Source: CAWDMC01 sp963803295
GTDB lineage: Bacteria > Acidobacteriota > Terriglobia > UBA7540
DNA: 64,000 bases
Assembly: GCA_963803295.1 (NCBI GenBank)
Contig: CAWDMC010000024.1
Span: 186,001-250,000, forward strand
Direction: 5' to 3'
The stretch's first letter is position 1; each line of letters starts with the position of its first letter. The position numbers were made by a program, and so were the translations under genes. Under the pieces are notes generated by a model, which saw only the letters and a list, made by a program, of their open reading frames with translations, was not told the DNA's origin and did not search any database. Of this stretch, positions 27,420 through 35,845 are shown piece by piece.

Positions 27420-28196
27420 TTGGCCGGGAGGCGCATTGTCATTACCCGCGCTCGCTCGCAGGCCGGTGCCCTGGCCCGGACATTGGCGGGTAAAGGCGCC
27501 CAGGTTGTCGATCTACCTGTGATCGAGATCCGTGAGCCGGCCTCCTGGGAGCCGCTCGACCGGGCGATCCAGAGGCTGGACGAGTTCGACTTTGTGCTCC
27601 TCACCTCGGTGAATGGGGTGCGCAGCTTTCTCGGTCGCCTCGCCCTCTGTGGCCGCCCCCTTGCCGATCTCGAACGACTGCAAATTGGCGCCATCGGGCC
27701 GGCGACAGCGGCAGAGTTGAAGCACGCACGGGTTCACGTGGATGTTGTGCCGCGTGTTTATCAGGCCGAAGGCCTGCTTGAGATCCTGGGTCAGCGTGAT
27801 CTGACGGGCAAACGGTTCTTGATCCCTCGCGCCAAAGTAGCTCGCGACCTGGTTCCACGCATCCTCGCCGACCACGGCGCGAAGGTCTGCGTGGTCGAGG
27901 CTTACGAAACAGTTGCACCGGAAATCGGGACGAGGGAAATCGAAGAGGCCTTCAATCCTCGGCCTGACCTGATTACCTTCACGAGCTCATCTACGGTTAC
28001 GAATTTCATTCGCCTCGTAGGACAGGATCAGCTCGGCGAGATGTTGCGGGGAGTAGCGGTGGCTTCAATCGGTCCGATCACCTCCCAGACCGCTCGCGAG
28101 CTAGGTGTCGAAGTCACGACTGAGGCTTCGGAATCAACGATTCCAGGGCTAGTCAATGCCATCGTGGAACACCTCCGTCGGCGAGCCCGGGTCTGA
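27420..28196 (+). CDS. hemD: uroporphyrinogen-III synthase
   Basis: HemD closes hydroxymethylbilane with inversion of ring D. The 258-residue sequence is bilobed in the usual way, with GRRIVITRARSQAGALA at the N-terminus, ILTSVNGV-like VLLTSVNGVRSFLGRL, GPATAAELKHARV and a C-terminal ITFTSSSTVTNFIRL, all hallmarks of the family (which is otherwise poorly conserved). The start is a TTG at 27420 with no evident ribosome binding site, so the true start is uncertain. It completes the hemX-hemA-hemC-hemD run; hemB and hemL are not in this window. Confidence 0.92.
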   Translation: MAGRRIVITRARSQAGALARTLAGKGAQVVDLPVIEIREPASWEPLDRAIQRLDEFDFVLLTSVNGVRSFLGRLALCGRPLADLERLQIGAIGPATAAELKHARVHVDVVPRVYQAEGLLEILGQRDLTGKRFLIPRAKVARDLVPRILADHGAKVCVVEAYETVAPEIGTREIEEAFNPRPDLITFTSSSTVTNFIRLVGQDQLGEMLRGVAVASIGPITSQTARELGVEVTTEASESTIPGLVNAIVEHLRRRARV

Positions 28197-28362
28197 GTCT
28201 TGAGGCGATCTTCAGGCGGCCAACGTTTGCTTCGAGCGCCTCGCCGGACCGCAGCGAAACTCCTCCAACATCTCTGATTACCAAAGTACTATCGAAGTCT
28301 CGTTGAATCCTGCCGATATATAGAGGGAAGAAAGCACGGCTCGATCCCGGAGGTAGGTGACG

Positions 28363-28611
28363 ATGGCTCGGCTTCGATCGAAGGGCTCCGCGCTGGTTCA
28401 AGCGGCGATTGTGTCGCCCATTCTGTTACTTATGGTGTCGGCGCCGTTCTTCTTTTGGAAATTCATCCGACACCATGGCGTATCGGGCGGCGACAAGCCG
28501 TCCTGGTCGCGACGAGCGCCAGTTGTCCCCTCTCAGGCGAGAGTACAAGCGGATACCGTGCCAGGCGCAGTCAAGGTAGCTCCTAAGAACTTGGCGAGCC
28601 TGAAACGCTAG
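28363..28611 (+). CDS. small single-pass membrane protein, unknown
   Basis: An 82-residue product with one hydrophobic segment (residues about 10-32: LVQAAIVSPILLLMVSAPFFFW) and a basic, polar tail. GGAGG lies 9 bases before the ATG. There is no recognisable domain, and composition alone supports it as real. Function unknown. Confidence 0.45.
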   Translation: MARLRSKGSALVQAAIVSPILLLMVSAPFFFWKFIRHHGVSGGDKPSWSRRAPVVPSQARVQADTVPGAVKVAPKNLASLKR

Positions 28612-28715
28612 CACGCATTTGGCCCCGCTTCTCCTGCTGAGACGGTCCACTTGACCTCACTGCGCATTCAGAAAGAGGAGGCTGGCAGAAAGCCGACGAG
28701 AGGAATGGGCTGGCG

Positions 28716-29483
28716 TCACAGGTTCAACAATTCTCGAAGCTTGCGCGTCTGGGCGCGGCTCACGGGGATTTCGGTCTGCTTGCGGTCGTCCATTTTGAGC
28801 TGGTAGGAACTCTTAAACCAGGGCACGACTTCCTTGATGCGGTTGATGTTAATAAGGTAAGAGCGGTGTACGCGCCAGAACACGTTGGGGTCGAGGTTGC
28901 TCTGCATCTCTTCGATAGTGCGGAAATTCGACTGTCCGTCAAATTCTTTTGTGACCACGCTGATCACGCCATCCTCGATGCTAGCGTAGATGATCTCTTC
29001 GGAATCCACCAGGAAAAGGCGGCCTCCGCTCTTGACAAGCAATTTGCTTCGGGGCGCGGCCGGCGCCTTGCCTACCATTTCCACCAACCGATCGAGCTTC
29101 TCCCTGGCGGAATCCGTCGGCGCCGTCATTTGCCGGGCCTTCGCGATGGACTTTTCCAGACGTGCCTTGGCAACGGGCTTCAGCAGATAATCGAGCGCGT
29201 TTACCTCGAAGGCGTGAATCGCGTGCTGATCATAAGCCGTGACAAAGATGAAGAGGGGCAGTTTCACCTTCTTCTCGACCAGCCGTTTGATCACGCCGAA
29301 GCCGTCGAGACCCGGCATCTGCACATCGAGAAGAACAAGGTGCGGCTCTAGCTCGCGGATCAGGCTAACGGCTTCCAGCCCATTCTTGCCCTGACCGATT
29401 ACCTCCACATCGGAGAATTCCTTGAGCAGGAAAGCCAGCTCGTCCCGAGCCAACTGTTCGTCGTCGACGATTAAGGTCCGCAT
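28716..29483 (-). CDS. LytTR-family response regulator
   Basis: The 255-residue protein has a receiver domain (residues 1-120) with D7/D8, phosphoacceptor D53 in VLLDVQMPGLDGF, T/S in IFVTAYDQHA and K in LLKP. A C-terminal LytTR DNA-binding domain runs from about KLLVKSGGRLFLVDSEEI to the end and contains the typical FWRVHRSYLININ motif. Such regulators control cell-surface or competence functions together with a LytS-type membrane kinase, which is not nearby. The start at 29483 has AAGGAGAT 9 bases upstream; an in-frame start 108 bases earlier adds sequence unlike a receiver domain. Confidence 0.92.
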   Translation of the reverse strand: MRTLIVDDEQLARDELAFLLKEFSDVEVIGQGKNGLEAVSLIRELEPHLVLLDVQMPGLDGFGVIKRLVEKKVKLPLFIFVTAYDQHAIHAFEVNALDYLLKPVAKARLEKSIAKARQMTAPTDSAREKLDRLVEMVGKAPAAPRSKLLVKSGGRLFLVDSEEIIYASIEDGVISVVTKEFDGQSNFRTIEEMQSNLDPNVFWRVHRSYLININRIKEVVPWFKSSYQLKMDDRKQTEIPVSRAQTRKLRELLNL

Positions 29484-29795
29484 GAGAAAACATCTCCTTG
29501 GCTGCCACGAAGCTTGTGAATGCTTATTATAACAGTCCCCTGGAACCGTCCCCATCACACCCATCATGGTTGATTCCCTTCTATTGATCACGATTTGTGA
29601 ACCGGTGCTTTGCTGTCCGACGAGGATGACTGTGAAGCGGATTGCCGTAAACAGCTGCGGTTCGCTTTTCCCTCAAGACAAGCCGTTGAAAATCCTGAGC
29701 TGTCGTGCCTGCTTTTTGATAGGATAGCGCCACCTTCCGGGATTTTACGGGTCTGGGAACTGGTGGACTCGGATGGGGACAGGGAGGGAGAGAAA

Positions 29796-30224
29796 ATGAA
29801 ACATATTGCCGGTACGGTGCTTCTGGCGCTGGGGATCGCACTGCTGGCTGGTCAGCAGGGGCTCCGGGCCCAAAGCTGTGGCGACGAAGAAGCGATGGTG
29901 AATTCGAGCCTGCAGTCGGTGACGGATCTGGTAGCGACTGTCAGAAAAGAGAGCGTGGAGGACTTCGGGAGGACCTTCCACCAAAAGGTATTTCTTAGCA
30001 AAGTGACCTCCGCCTTGAGCGTGATCGATATTCCGATTGACTGCCTGAATAAGGCGGCTGGAGACAGCGCTACGCCAAAGGACCAGGCCGCAGCGGACAA
30101 AGCGAAAGCCGATACCTATACCAAGCTCAAAGGCAGGTTGGAGGACTTCAAAACGCGAGTAAAGGCTGCCGCCGAATCGAAGGTCGCAAAGGGGATCATC
30201 GAGAAGGCGGAGTTCGCGAGCTAG
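29796..30224 (+). CDS. secreted helical protein, unknown
   Basis: Starting at the ATG at 29796, after GGGAGGGAG, the product has 142 residues. It carries a signal peptide (cleavage probably after LRAQS, near residue 27), then an alpha-helical charged body rich in Ala, Lys, Asp and Glu. Two cysteines, one directly after the signal peptide (SCGDEE) and one in IDCLNKAAG, could form a disulfide bridge. I do not recognise the family. It is divergent from the LytTR regulator at 28716, so that regulator could control it, but this is only positional. Confidence 0.7.
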   Translation: MKHIAGTVLLALGIALLAGQQGLRAQSCGDEEAMVNSSLQSVTDLVATVRKESVEDFGRTFHQKVFLSKVTSALSVIDIPIDCLNKAAGDSATPKDQAAADKAKADTYTKLKGRLEDFKTRVKAAAESKVAKGIIEKAEFAS

Positions 30225-30331
30225 CCCGACATTTTCAGCGTGCTTGGGCCGAGCACCTCACCTGAAGATCGAAGCCAGGATCCGTGTGCGCCTAGCGCTC
30301 TCAGTTCCGGCGCGTTTATGCCCCGGCTTTT

Positions 30332-30934
30332 ATGCCAAAGAACGTACGAGTCATCGAAAGCAAAAGAATATATCAAGGCAAGGTGGCAACCCTCTGCGTG
30401 GACCGTATTGTCGAACCGGGTGGCGTTGAGGCCACGCGCGAAATCGTGTCTCATGCGGGATCGGCGGTGGTACTGCCGCGTCTCCCTGACGGCCGCATTC
30501 TGCTGGTACGGCAATTCCGTTACGCGGCAGGGAAGATGTTGTGGGAATTAGTGGCAGGAGGCATCGAGCCCGGCGAGGATCCTGAACAGGGAGCCTATCG
30601 TGAACTGCTGGAAGAAACGGGATATCGGGCAGGCTCCATGCGCTTCCTATGCAGTTTCTACCCGAGCCCGGGCTTTCTCTCCGAGCAAATGTTCCTCTTT
30701 GAAGCCACAGATCTTGCCAGATCGAAGTCGCGCCGCGAAGCCGACGAGCGCATCCGCCTCGGACGGTTCAGTCCGGCCGAACTGCGAAGGATGGCTGCGG
30801 AGAACCGCATCAAGGATGGAAAAACGCTAGTGGGACTCTTGTGGGTTTCGGACCGCGGCGTGCGGATCTCGTCGCGATCCTCTCCGAGAAGGAAAGCTCG
30901 TACCACAGTAAGCCACCTATTATCAATCGTATAA
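30332..30934 (+). CDS. Nudix hydrolase, ADP-ribose pyrophosphatase-like
   Basis: The complete Nudix box GX5EX7REUXEEXG is found as GGIEPGEDPEQGAYRELLEETG (in two overlapping halves, around residues 76-98). Upstream, VRQFRYAAGKMLWELVAGGIE is typical of ADP-ribose or nucleotide-sugar pyrophosphatases, as is a proline-rich SPGFLSEQMFLFEA segment after the box. The protein is 200 residues long and cytoplasmic. It hydrolyses a nucleoside diphosphate linked to another moiety; ADP-ribose is the usual substrate of this subgroup, inferred not shown. No operon partner. Confidence 0.88.
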   Translation: MPKNVRVIESKRIYQGKVATLCVDRIVEPGGVEATREIVSHAGSAVVLPRLPDGRILLVRQFRYAAGKMLWELVAGGIEPGEDPEQGAYRELLEETGYRAGSMRFLCSFYPSPGFLSEQMFLFEATDLARSKSRREADERIRLGRFSPAELRRMAAENRIKDGKTLVGLLWVSDRGVRISSRSSPRRKARTTVSHLLSIV

Positions 30935-30970
30935 TATGCAGTTAATTCCAATAGATTCTACACTATTCTC

Positions 30971-30999
30971 TTGACAAGCTACCCCCCCTGCGTTAGAAA
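30971..30999 (+). promoter_or_regulatory. cold-shock gene promoter
   Basis: A consensus -35 TTGACA (30971-30976), a spacer of 17 bases and TAGAAA (30994-30999) form a good vegetative promoter. It lies about 140 bases upstream of the cold-shock start codon, so transcripts have a long leader. Confidence 0.65.
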
Positions 31000-31053
31000 G
31001 TACGCGCGGGAGCATGCTCGGTGTCTAGTCACGAAATCTGGACTTCAGAGAAT

Positions 31054-31087
31054 TGCCGGGATCTCGGATTCCCGGCAGTTTGTGTTT
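31054..31087 (+). terminator. terminator-like hairpin in the cold-shock leader
   Basis: TGCCGGGATC (31054-31063) pairs with GAT-T-CCCGGCA (31067-31077) around a TCG loop and is followed by the T-rich tract GTTTGTGTTTTA. It sits between the promoter at 30971 and the start codon at 31139. It could attenuate the cold-shock gene or make a short leader RNA. Confidence 0.5.
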
Positions 31088-31138
31088 TAGAGCCCTATCG
31101 ATGACCTGGCATACCCGGGAATCCCAAGGAGGAAGGCA

Positions 31139-31348
31139 GTGGCAAGACTTCAAGGCAAGGTAAAATGGTTTAACAATACCAAAGGGTATGGGTTCATCGG
31201 TCAGGATGGTGGGCCTGATGTTTTCGTTCATTACTCAGCCATCGATATGGAGGGCTTCAAGACCCTGCAGGAAGGCGATACGGTTGAGTTTGAGGTAGTT
31301 CAAGGGCAAAAGGGACCGCAGGCTGACAAAGTAACCAAGGTCAACTGA
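31139..31348 (+). CDS. cold-shock protein, CspA family
   Basis: A single cold-shock domain of 69 residues with both RNA-binding motifs: KGYGFIG (RNP-1) and VFVHYSAI (RNP-2). The opening GKVKWFNNTKGYGFI is typical. CspA-type proteins bind single-stranded RNA, loosen mRNA structure and help translation at low temperature or in stationary phase. The start is a GTG preceded by GGAGGAAGG. The long leader with a hairpin suggests structure-based control. Confidence 0.95.
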   Translation: MARLQGKVKWFNNTKGYGFIGQDGGPDVFVHYSAIDMEGFKTLQEGDTVEFEVVQGQKGPQADKVTKVN

Positions 31349-31693
31349 GCCTCGGGCCCATTGAGGGCGCGGCTCCAGTCGTCAGATTTCGAGTTGAGGA
31401 AAGTTGTGGTTTGATGCGAAAATGGATTGGCAGGTCCGTTAGTCTTGTAATGTGAACTGGATTTGCCAATAATCCGGCTGTTAGAGTGCAGGGCTGTTCA
31501 AGACCTTAAAGACCCTGCAGTCCAAAACAAGACATTTAAGACCTCAAGACCTTTAAACGGTTGATTTTTTTCGCCTGAACAGGTTACAATCGAACACCCG
31601 CAAGTCGTGGCGACGCGCCAGGGCAGGGTGAATATCTGAGCCAGGAAAACCGCAATTTAGATCTGCGGAGCGGAGAGCCCGCGAGGTGATGTG
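31349..31693. other. non-coding gap
   Basis: About 345 bases with AT-rich, low-complexity stretches (repeated AAGACC-type words at 31501-31555) but no gene, tRNA or convincing terminator. Confidence 0.4.
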
Positions 31694-32395
31694 ATGATGT
31701 CGCGGCATGTGATCGGCTTGTTGGCAGCGCTCTTGTTAGCCATGCCGGTTTGGGCCGAACGGTCAAGCCCTCTTTTGAGCCATCGGCTGGACGCGGGCGG
31801 TACCGGTTCAGTGGGCGCGGACGTGGAGCAAACATTTACTGTCCCCGCAGATACGGAAGCACACGTCAAGCTGCTTTCGGGGATGCACACACGCATGAGT
31901 GCTGTTGATGATCCCGTTACGGCTTTGCTGGTAAGTCCTGTGGTCGTGGACGGCCGGGTTGCCATTCCTGCCGGCAGCTTGCTCGACGGCCGAGTCACCT
32001 CCGTTCACTCCTCCAGACGCCTCCATGGGGCTGGGGAGTTGGCTTTTCGCTTTGAGCAAATCACTTTGCCCGATGGCGAGAGCGCAGCGGTTAACGCCGT
32101 GCTTTGCGGATTCGATAAGCCGCTGGCTCATGTGAAGCTTGACCCTGAGGGCCACTTGAGGGGGACCCGGAGTTTTGGGTGGAAGTCAGTGGCGGGATTT
32201 GGATCCTGGGGTACCTTTGCGGTCCTGAAAGCCGCTACTGTGAGCCTCGGCGCAGCTAGCCCGGTTTTGCCGATCGCCGGCACGGGGCTGATTGGCTATG
32301 AACTGTTGGGGAGGGGGAGAGACGTTCATATTCCCCCTGAAACGCGCTGCCGCGTACGTCTCAACTATCCAGTCACCGTCCGCGTAGCTTGGTGA
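31694..32395 (+). CDS. secreted protein with a VirB10/TrbI-like beta segment, unknown
   Basis: The product is about 233 residues with a signal peptide ending near VWAER (about residue 22). The middle, with VTALLVSPVVVDGRVAIPAG then GSLLDGRVTSVH and a later LAFRFEQITLPDG, resembles the short beta-strand module seen in TrbI/VirB10 conjugation proteins and some outer-membrane-linked proteins (the 'IPAGs-lL-G-V' motif). Near the C-terminus a glycine-rich hydrophobic stretch (around VLPIAGTGLIGYEL) may be a membrane segment. No other conjugation gene is nearby, so it is more likely a stand-alone surface protein. Either of two adjacent ATG codons could be the start. Confidence 0.65.
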   Translation: MMSRHVIGLLAALLLAMPVWAERSSPLLSHRLDAGGTGSVGADVEQTFTVPADTEAHVKLLSGMHTRMSAVDDPVTALLVSPVVVDGRVAIPAGSLLDGRVTSVHSSRRLHGAGELAFRFEQITLPDGESAAVNAVLCGFDKPLAHVKLDPEGHLRGTRSFGWKSVAGFGSWGTFAVLKAATVSLGAASPVLPIAGTGLIGYELLGRGRDVHIPPETRCRVRLNYPVTVRVAW

Positions 32396-32497
32396 TCCAG
32401 CCCTAATCCTTTGGCTCCCGTTGTGCTGGAGCTATGCCCGTTGCCGAGCTTGCCCTCAGGATGCGATCTTCGGGTCGCGCTTCGTCTTCAGCCTTCC

Positions 32498-33349
32498 ATG
32501 GACTCGCTTGTCTTTCACAATAACGCCATCGTTGCCTCCGATGAGGCCTGCCTTTCTCCCGGACAGGCAGGCGTTCTTATGGGCTGGGGTGTATTCACCA
32601 CGTTGCGGATTTACCGGGGACTGCCGTTTGCTTTCGATCACCACTGGGCGAGAATGTCTCGCGATGCGGCGAAGCTCGGGGTTGAGCTTGGATACGCCCA
32701 GTCGGCCGTCCGCCAAGACGTGATCGATCTCGCTCGTGCCAACCACCGCGAGGAAGGTATGGCCCGGGTTGCTTTCGTGCGCAATCGGGGAGGGGCGTGG
32801 GCAGGAGAGAATCAGAACGCCGCGACGGACCTGCTGATTCTCACGCGAGACTTGCCCAAGTGGCCCGAAACCCATCGTCTGGAGATCGGTCCACGAGCCA
32901 TTTTCTCTGAAAGCCCATTCGCTGGGCTGAAGTGTCTCGCATGGGCGGTTCCGTCTCTTCTCGCCGAGCAGGCTCACAGCCGCGATTTTGACGATGCCCT
33001 CATCCTCAACGAGCGAGGCCACGTGGCGGAGTGCACCTCCGCGAACTTCTTTCTGGTAAGGGGGGGAACCGTCTTAACTCCACCGCTTTCCTCCGGGTGC
33101 TTGCCGGGCGTCACTCGTGAAACCCTGCTCGAAATCGCACCCCGCAACGGAATCCCCCTCCGTGAGGTCGACCTGACCCTCGATGATCTTGCGGACGCGG
33201 ATGAGATCTTCATCAGCTCCACGACTCGTGAAGTGGCTCCGGTCGCCCTCATCGCCCCCGCCCGCAGCTATGCCGCCCCGGGGAAAATCAGCCAAGCCCT
33301 GGAATCAATCTTCCGGGCCCATGTGCACTCGTGGCTGCAGGCTCAGTAA
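32498..33349 (+). CDS. class IV aminotransferase / aminodeoxychorismate lyase family
   Basis: This 283-residue fold-type IV PLP enzyme matches the family of branched-chain aminotransferase, D-alanine aminotransferase and 4-amino-4-deoxychorismate lyase (PabC). The catalytic lysine stands in GLKCLAWAVPSLLA, the DDALILNERGHVAECTSANFFLV segment carries the E-x-T/S-SANFF motif, and SGCLPGVTRETLLEI binds the PLP phosphate. The exact reaction cannot be fixed by eye. The start at 32498 is preferred by homology over an upstream in-frame ATG at 32411. It ends about 120 bases before thiG, but an operon is not certain. Confidence 0.88.
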   Translation: MDSLVFHNNAIVASDEACLSPGQAGVLMGWGVFTTLRIYRGLPFAFDHHWARMSRDAAKLGVELGYAQSAVRQDVIDLARANHREEGMARVAFVRNRGGAWAGENQNAATDLLILTRDLPKWPETHRLEIGPRAIFSESPFAGLKCLAWAVPSLLAEQAHSRDFDDALILNERGHVAECTSANFFLVRGGTVLTPPLSSGCLPGVTRETLLEIAPRNGIPLREVDLTLDDLADADEIFISSTTREVAPVALIAPARSYAAPGKISQALESIFRAHVHSWLQAQ

Positions 33350-33468
33350 TTGGCTGGGCGGGCCCTACTGGCGTGGTCGGTTCAATTTGACACATCCCCA
33401 GTGGGATACTAACATCAGAAGCGTGGTGCTAATGGGCAGTTTGGCGGAATCTGAGGGGAAAGAGAATA

Positions 33469-34248
33469 ATGCCTAACGATGTTCTTCGCATTGCTGAGCG
33501 GGAATTCCACTCCCGTCTGATCGTGGGTACCGGCAAGTATCGCAGTTTTCAGGAAATGGCCCGCGCCCATGCGGCTTCGGGCGCTGAGATCGTTACCGTG
33601 GCCGTCCGTCGTGTGAACCTCACGGACCGTTCCAAGGAGTCGCTGCTCGACTTCATCGACCGCGACAAGATTTTTATTCTGCCCAACACGGCCGGATGCT
33701 ACTCGGCAGATGAGGCGGTCCGCGCAGCCCGTCTGGCGCGCGAGGTCGGGCTCTCCAATTGGGTAAAGCTCGAGGTCATCGGTGATGAGCGAACGCTGTT
33801 TCCCGACAACTTCGAGCTGGTGAAGGCAACGGAAGTGCTTGTGCGCGACGGTTTCGTAGTGCTGCCGTACACGAATGACGATCTCATTAGCGCCCGGCGG
33901 CTGATCGACGCCGGCGCTGCCGCGGTGATGCCGCTCGGTGCGCCCATCGGCTCGGGTCTGGGACTGCAGAACATCGCGAGCTTCCGCATCCTGCGGGAAA
34001 TGATCACGGGAGTGCCGCTGATCCTCGATGCCGGAGTAGGAACCGCCTCCGATGCCGCGATCGCTATGGAACTCGGCGCGGACGCTGTTCTCATGAACAC
34101 GGGAATCGCCGGGGCGGACGACTCCGTTTTGATGGCCGAGGCCATGAAGAACGCGGTTCTCGCCGGACGACAAGCTTTTCTTGCCGGGCGCATGCCAAAG
34201 AAGCTTTACGCGACCGCCTCGAGTCCGCTCGCGGGCGTGGTCCGGTAG
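33469..34248 (+). CDS. thiG: thiazole synthase
   Basis: ThiG condenses deoxyxylulose phosphate, dehydroglycine and the thiocarboxylate of ThiS to give the thiazole phosphate moiety of thiamine. All family marks are present: RLIVGTGKYRSF near the start, TVAVRRVNLTDR, K100 in VKLEVIGDE that forms the Schiff base, PLGAPIGSGLGLQN, and DAGVGTASDAAIAMELGADA. At 259 residues it is of normal length. thiS, thiF and thiO are not adjacent, and no TPP riboswitch consensus is evident in the 120 bases upstream. Confidence 0.96.
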   Translation: MPNDVLRIAEREFHSRLIVGTGKYRSFQEMARAHAASGAEIVTVAVRRVNLTDRSKESLLDFIDRDKIFILPNTAGCYSADEAVRAARLAREVGLSNWVKLEVIGDERTLFPDNFELVKATEVLVRDGFVVLPYTNDDLISARRLIDAGAAAVMPLGAPIGSGLGLQNIASFRILREMITGVPLILDAGVGTASDAAIAMELGADAVLMNTGIAGADDSVLMAEAMKNAVLAGRQAFLAGRMPKKLYATASSPLAGVVR

Positions 34249-34279
34249 CCGCCGGCCCGCTCGGGGACAAACTGTACAC

Positions 34280-34681
34280 ATGGCCGCTGGCCTCGCTCTG
34301 GTTCTACTCGTTTTTCTCTTCTTCATCATTCTCTATCGGACGTCCGCCGCCCGGTACCGCACCCGGCCGTTAGTTGCTCCTACCGAAGCCGAAATCGTGC
34401 TTGAGTTCCAGCGCCGCCGCTCGCGCCTGCTTTACTGGGCAGTAATTCCGTTTGTGGGCGCTCTCTCGGCAATGCTCCTGATCGGGCCAATTCCCTACTA
34501 TCCTTTGCAGCAGCGCGTTGAACCGGCGCTTGGCCTGATTGTCTTGCTGTCCGGATTGAGCGCGCTGGGAATGCTTACGTTGATCTACCGGTGCCCCTCC
34601 TGTGGGCAGGTTCCCCGCGGCGGGCGCTTTGTGGATCTGAATCCGGAGACCTGTCCGGCGTGCGGGGTAAGACTGAAGTAA
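34280..34681 (+). CDS. small membrane protein with a C-terminal zinc ribbon
   Basis: The 133 residues have an N-terminal hydrophobic helix (VLLVFLFFIILYRTS) and two more (around WAVIPFVGALSAMLLIG and GLIVLLSGLSALGMLTLIY). They end in a cytoplasmic-type zinc ribbon with CPSCG and CPACG (CX2C-X18-CX2C-like). Such ribbons with a membrane part are common in acidobacteria without known function. The ATG at 34280 is 31 bases after thiG's stop, so it may be co-transcribed with it. Confidence 0.7.
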   Translation: MAAGLALVLLVFLFFIILYRTSAARYRTRPLVAPTEAEIVLEFQRRRSRLLYWAVIPFVGALSAMLLIGPIPYYPLQQRVEPALGLIVLLSGLSALGMLTLIYRCPSCGQVPRGGRFVDLNPETCPACGVRLK

Positions 34682-34701
34682 ACTGGTTCCTCGAATGCGA
34701 G

Positions 34702-35157
34702 TCAGGGTTTGGAAGCGGGAGTATCGGTAGCTGGGCTTTCAGTTGGAGGCCGGTTCGGCTCGGCTTTGGGGTCTTCCTCGGGCAAGGTGTAGATGGTCTG
34801 GTTGGGTGCGACCAGGTGCAGTTGATCGTGCGCCAGCCGGTCGATTACTTTGGGATCGGTTCGCAGCCCCTGGATCTGCTTGTCGATGTCCTGGTTCTCT
34901 TTTTGCAGCCTGTTGACTTCCTGCTTGAGAGCGTTGATTTGCTTCTGCTGGCGGCGGTGGACCATCCAGCCGTTGTCACCGAAGATCGCGTTCATCAGGA
35001 AAAAGGCGAAAGCCACGATCAGCACACTGATACCCGCGAGCCGTACTTTTGGGGCGTCCCATAGGGAAGTGGTTTCCTCGAGCGGATTTTTCACCGGAGG
35101 CCCGGTCTTAGCCGCTTTGGAGACTGGGGGCTTCAGTACCCCTGCTTTCCTGATCAT
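34702..35157 (-). CDS. ftsB: FtsB/DivIC-type septum formation initiator
   Basis: The 151-residue bitopic protein has a cytoplasmic N-terminal stretch with prolines, one transmembrane helix (about residues 40-58: LAGISVLIVAFAFFLMNAIFG), a long coiled coil (about 68-100, with QKQINALKQEVNRLQKENQD) and the following typical DPKVIDRLAHDQLHLVAPNQ segment. This order (membrane helix, heptads, R/K-ERIARE-like box) is that of FtsB/DivIC, which with FtsL and FtsQ recruits late divisome proteins. The proline-rich C-terminal tail is not conserved. The neighbour ends convergently about 20 bases away. Confidence 0.88.
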   Translation of the reverse strand: MIRKAGVLKPPVSKAAKTGPPVKNPLEETTSLWDAPKVRLAGISVLIVAFAFFLMNAIFGDNGWMVHRRQQKQINALKQEVNRLQKENQDIDKQIQGLRTDPKVIDRLAHDQLHLVAPNQTIYTLPEEDPKAEPNRPPTESPATDTPASKP

Positions 35158-35429
35158 TGCCGCTCGCTTGTCCCGGGCTACGCCCGGCGACCGAGGAATA
35201 TTCGAAACGCAGTTGCCACCACGGCTCCTCTTATTGTATCGTCGCCGTCAAGAGAGTGGCTACTTGCTACGGTGCGGTATCCGCCTTCGGAAGAGCGGCG
35301 CGGAAGGAGCAGGAGAGTGCCGGTGGATTGTGCGAGTCGGTCAACAGGCTGGCTTAACAAGCCAACTGATTTGCGCAATATCCCGGGTACCTATCGAGGT
35401 GTGGCTTCTAGTGGAGAGGCAGGCAAAAA

Positions 35430-35783
35430 ATGACCGACAAAATAGTGATACTGGTGACGGCGGCGAAACTGGGTGAATGCAAGAAGATTGCGCGCCACCT
35501 GGTGGAATCACGTCTCGCCGCCTGCGTCAACATCGCGCCGCCTGTTCAATCGATCTATCAGTGGCAGGGCAAGGTTGAGCAGGCCAGGGAATATTTACTG
35601 ATTATCAAGACTTCCCGCCCGCTCTTTCAGGAAATCAAGGCGGCCATATGCAGCATTCACAGCTACAAGACGCCAGAAATTATCTGCCTGCCGATTATCG
35701 ACGGTTCGAGGGACTATCTGCAGTGGATGGACGATTCCTTGAAATCGGCGGAGATCGAAACTGCGCCAGCCACGACCGCGTGA
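35430..35783 (+). CDS. cutA: CutA-family divalent-cation tolerance protein
   Basis: The 117 residues fit CutA: VILVTAAKLGECKKIARHLVESRLAACVNIAPPVQSIYQW at the start (read in two parts) and CLPIIDGSRDYLQWM near the end. Family members form trimers with a ferredoxin-like fold. The proposed role in copper or divalent-cation tolerance comes from E. coli genetics and is not firm. A GGAGAGGC ribosome binding site is about 8 bases upstream of the ATG. Confidence 0.94.
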   Translation: MTDKIVILVTAAKLGECKKIARHLVESRLAACVNIAPPVQSIYQWQGKVEQAREYLLIIKTSRPLFQEIKAAICSIHSYKTPEIICLPIIDGSRDYLQWMDDSLKSAEIETAPATTA

Positions 35784-35845
35784 CGGCTCCGGAGAAGCCA
35801 GGTTCAGCCTGTAGCGCCGGCCTATGACCCGCGTTTGTCTCCTGC

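Noticed and set aside
33350..33468. Possible TPP riboswitch before thiG
   Set aside because: The conserved thi-box words are not present.
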